Both the position numbers and the translations under genes were made by a program. The notes beneath the pieces are model-generated. The model saw nothing but the letters and a program-made list of their open reading frames with translations, did no database searches and was not told where the DNA came from. A stretch of DNA of 7,362 nucleotides from CAWHOW01 sp050013795 (GTDB lineage Bacteria > Bacteroidota > Bacteroidia > Bacteroidales > CG2-30-32-10), in assembly GCA_050013795.1 (NCBI GenBank), contig JBEKEO010000157.1:1-7362 (forward strand). The letters run 5' to 3'. This document shows positions 6,038 through 7,362 of the stretch, piece after piece (the stretch's first letter is position 1; each line of letters starts with the position of its first letter).

Positions 6038-6201
6038 TTGGTATTGTTAAATTGGTATATTGATTATTCTTTTAATCTTTGCGCACCTTTGTGGCAACTT
6101 TGAGTAACTTTGTGGAATAGCTATACACAAAGCTTCACAAAGAATCTCAAAGGTTCTCAAAGAAAATAATTAAGAGAGCTATATTTGGTTAACAATACCA
6201 A
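6038..6201. mobile_element. 164-bp palindromic MITE-like element
   Basis: Perfect 13-bp terminal inverted repeats TTGGTATTGTTAA (6038-6050) and TTAACAATACCAA (6189-6201) enclose an imperfect palindrome centred near 6120 (core ATAGCTAT, 6117-6124). Each arm carries four CTTTGNG motifs in opposite orientation. The first two pairs lie at identical distances (39 and 49 bases) from their ends and the inner two are off by one base. The element is flanked by TTAT on both sides (6034-6037 and 6202-6205), a candidate 4-bp target duplication. It has no coding capacity. This is the form of a non-autonomous transposon remnant or REP-like element, and a transcript through it would fold into a long hairpin. 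It begins right after the mazG stop codon, whose three bases lie within the right TTAT copy. Short flanks in AT-rich DNA can match by chance, so mobility is inferred. Confidence 0.65.
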
Positions 6202-6966
6202 TTATTTATAAATTTCTTTAGCCTGGTTCCAGAAAACATCCATTTCAGCCAGTGTCATATCGTGCAAGGATTTTCCGGCATGTTCTTCTAAATATTTGAA
6301 GCGTTGGATAAATTTAATATTGGTTCTTTCAAGTGCCGAATCGGGATTAACATTGATGAACCTGGAATAATTAATTAATGCAAACAGCAGATCCCCGAAT
6401 TCGCTTTCAATCCTTTCATTTGCTTCTTTACTTTCAACTTCGGTTTTCAATTCATTCATTTCTTCAATAACTTTTTCCCACACCTGCGCGGTATTTTCCC
6501 AGTCGAACCCAACACCTCTTGCTTTATCCTGTATGCGGTATGCTTTGATGATTGAAGGAAGCGAATTGGGAACACCTCCCATAACAGATTTCTTTCCGCT
6601 ATTAAGCTTTATCTTTTCCCAATTGCTTTTTACAGCTTCATCAGTTTCGGCAACAACATTACTGAAAATATGCGGGTGGCGCTGGATAAGTTTTTCATTT
6701 ATCCCGTTAATTACATCAGCAATATCAAATTCTTTATTTTCCTCGCCTATCTTGGCATAGAAAACAATATGAAGCAGTATATCTCCCAGTTCTTCACAGA
6801 TTTCCTTGCTGTCTTTCGACACAATGGCATCGGCAAGTTCATAAGTTTCTTCAATGGTCAGGTGCCTGAGCGATTCGTATGTTTGCTTTTTATCCCACGG
6901 ACATTTTGCCCTGAGTTCATCCATTATACCAAGCAATTTTTCAAATGCAGCTAATCGTTTATCCAC
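6202..6966 (-). CDS. mazG: Nucleoside triphosphate pyrophosphohydrolase MazG
   Basis: This cytosolic enzyme hydrolyses (d)NTPs to the monophosphate and pyrophosphate, cleaning the nucleotide pool. At 254 residues it is close to the usual length of the two-domain family (E. coli about 263). The N-terminal half shows KCPWDKKQT (21-29), the metal-binding pattern E39-E40-x-x-E43 with E59-L-G-D62, and RHPHIF (96-101). The C-terminal half shows KAYRIQDKARGVGFDW (141-156) and a second intact set E168-E169-x-x-E172 with E189-F-G-D192. Both domains therefore keep their metal ligands. The start is GTG at 6964-6966: an in-frame TAA at 6979-6981 limits it, and starting at the next Met (residue 15) would remove conserved residues. 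A -7 box lies 15 bases upstream. Transcription is divergent from the lipid A deacylase gene. Confidence 0.95.
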   Translation of the reverse strand: MDKRLAAFEKLLGIMDELRAKCPWDKKQTYESLRHLTIEETYELADAIVSKDSKEICEELGDILLHIVFYAKIGEENKEFDIADVINGINEKLIQRHPHIFSNVVAETDEAVKSNWEKIKLNSGKKSVMGGVPNSLPSIIKAYRIQDKARGVGFDWENTAQVWEKVIEEMNELKTEVESKEANERIESEFGDLLFALINYSRFINVNPDSALERTNIKFIQRFKYLEEHAGKSLHDMTLAEMDVFWNQAKEIYK

Positions 6967-6981
6967 GGTATTTATTTTTTA

Positions 6982-6989
6982 CAAAGGTA
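6982..6989 (-). promoter_or_regulatory. -7 box for mazG
   Basis: TACCTTTG on the minus strand matches TAnnTTTG and lies 15 bases before the GTG start, implying a leader of about ten bases. No TTG is seen at the standard -33 spacing, so the promoter is only partly supported. Confidence 0.45.
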
Positions 6990-7009
6990 AGTATTAAGCG
7001 GAATAATTC

Positions 7010-7017
7010 TATTTTTG
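7010..7017 (+). promoter_or_regulatory. -7 box for the lipid A deacylase gene
   Basis: TATTTTTG on the plus strand matches TAnnTTTG and lies 25 bases before the ATG at 7043. No -33 TTG is present at normal spacing. It stands 20 bases from the oppositely oriented mazG box, so the two promoters would overlap back to back. Confidence 0.4.
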
Positions 7018-7042
7018 CTAAGCATTAAATCAAATAGGCTGA

Positions 7043-7362
7043 ATGCATAAACCGGTATTAATATTATTGTTTATTTCCGCTATTCTGAGTAAGAATTATG
7101 CATCAACTTATTTTCACAAAAATGATTCTCTAAGATTTGCCAGTGATGATTCAATAAAATATTTCATTGAAACAAAACTTCATTATGGGTTTATTATCGC
7201 CCATCATAAAAGCATGGAAGGAATTGTAGCAGGGCATTTTCCTGCTTTTGAACTTAATGTTGACAAACAAACCCATGGCGAAAATAGCTGGCAGCCACTG
7301 TATAAATACCCTGTAATTGGATTAAGCTTTTGGTATGCCGAACTGGCAAACCCCGGTGTTTT
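7043..7362 (+). CDS. Acyloxyacyl hydrolase / PagL-like lipid A 3-O-deacylase, N-terminal part
   Basis: The frame is open from ATG 7043 to the right edge (106 codons, no stop); a TGA directly precedes the ATG in frame, so the start is certain to be here or further in. Residues 1-20 are a signal peptide (VLILLFISAIL core, cleavage after NYA). From residue 45 the sequence follows the Bacteroidota acyloxyacyl-hydrolase pattern: KLHYGFIIAHH, then EGIVAGHFPAFELNVDKQTHG, then W..LYKYPVIGLSFWYAELANPGV. PagL-type enzymes are outer-membrane beta-barrels that remove an acyl chain from lipid A. The catalytic His-Ser-Glu set lies near the C-terminus of the family, outside this window, so activity cannot be judged. 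Assignment is from recalled family pattern. Confidence 0.75.
   Translation, partial: MHKPVLILLFISAILSKNYASTYFHKNDSLRFASDDSIKYFIETKLHYGFIIAHHKSMEGIVAGHFPAFELNVDKQTHGENSWQPLYKYPVIGLSFWYAELANPGV

Noticed and set aside
6533..6954. Plus-strand open frames across mazG
   Set aside because: They are shadows of a well-conserved enzyme gene whose motifs are all intact on the minus strand.

Overview
The window comes from an AT-rich member of the Bacteroidota. Four things point there. Exact matches to the phylum's -7 promoter box (TAnnTTTG) lie before several genes, two of them with a TTG or TTTG 20 bases further upstream. Shine-Dalgarno sequences are absent, and start codons follow A-rich leaders. One secreted protein ends in a type IX secretion (T9SS) type A sorting domain. 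TPR/PD40 and SBBP-repeat proteins are also typical of the phylum. I cannot name a genus; an uncultured environmental lineage is plausible.

Layout, left to right. Positions 1-1327 (minus strand, running off the left edge) encode a secreted SBBP beta-propeller-repeat protein. It follows, 39 bases downstream, a secreted parallel beta-helix protein with a T9SS C-terminal domain (1367-3037, minus). The two share a near-identical signal peptide and probably form an operon read from a strong promoter at 3060-3090. Next is a minisatellite of 21-bp units (3189-3461) whose gene-facing edge is a perfect 16-bp hairpin (3431-3467). That hairpin probably terminates an unrecognised 286-residue cytoplasmic-looking protein (3485-4345, minus). 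This gene has a consensus promoter (4381-4412), and directly upstream are two tandem 21-bp repeats with the geometry of a LytTR-type regulator site (4417-4458). Then come a periplasmic TPR + PD40 propeller protein (4552-5985, minus), a 164-bp palindromic MITE-like element (6038-6201), and mazG (6202-6966, minus), whose stop codon abuts the element. At the right edge a PagL/acyloxyacyl-hydrolase-like lipid A deacylase (7043-7362, plus, partial) is divergent from mazG.

Functionally this is a mix. Housekeeping nucleotide sanitation (mazG) and envelope genes (lipid A deacylase, PD40 protein) lie on the right, and secreted or surface repeat proteins on the left. The most interesting material is non-coding: the palindromic element with 13-bp terminal inverted repeats and a candidate TTAT target duplication; the 21-bp array whose unit junctions are self-complementary and can form serial hairpins; and the direct-repeat operator in front of the unknown gene. 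No tRNA, rRNA, CRISPR array or complete transposase gene was seen. No gene-free stretch exceeds about 450 bases; the longest (3038-3484) is mostly the 21-bp array.
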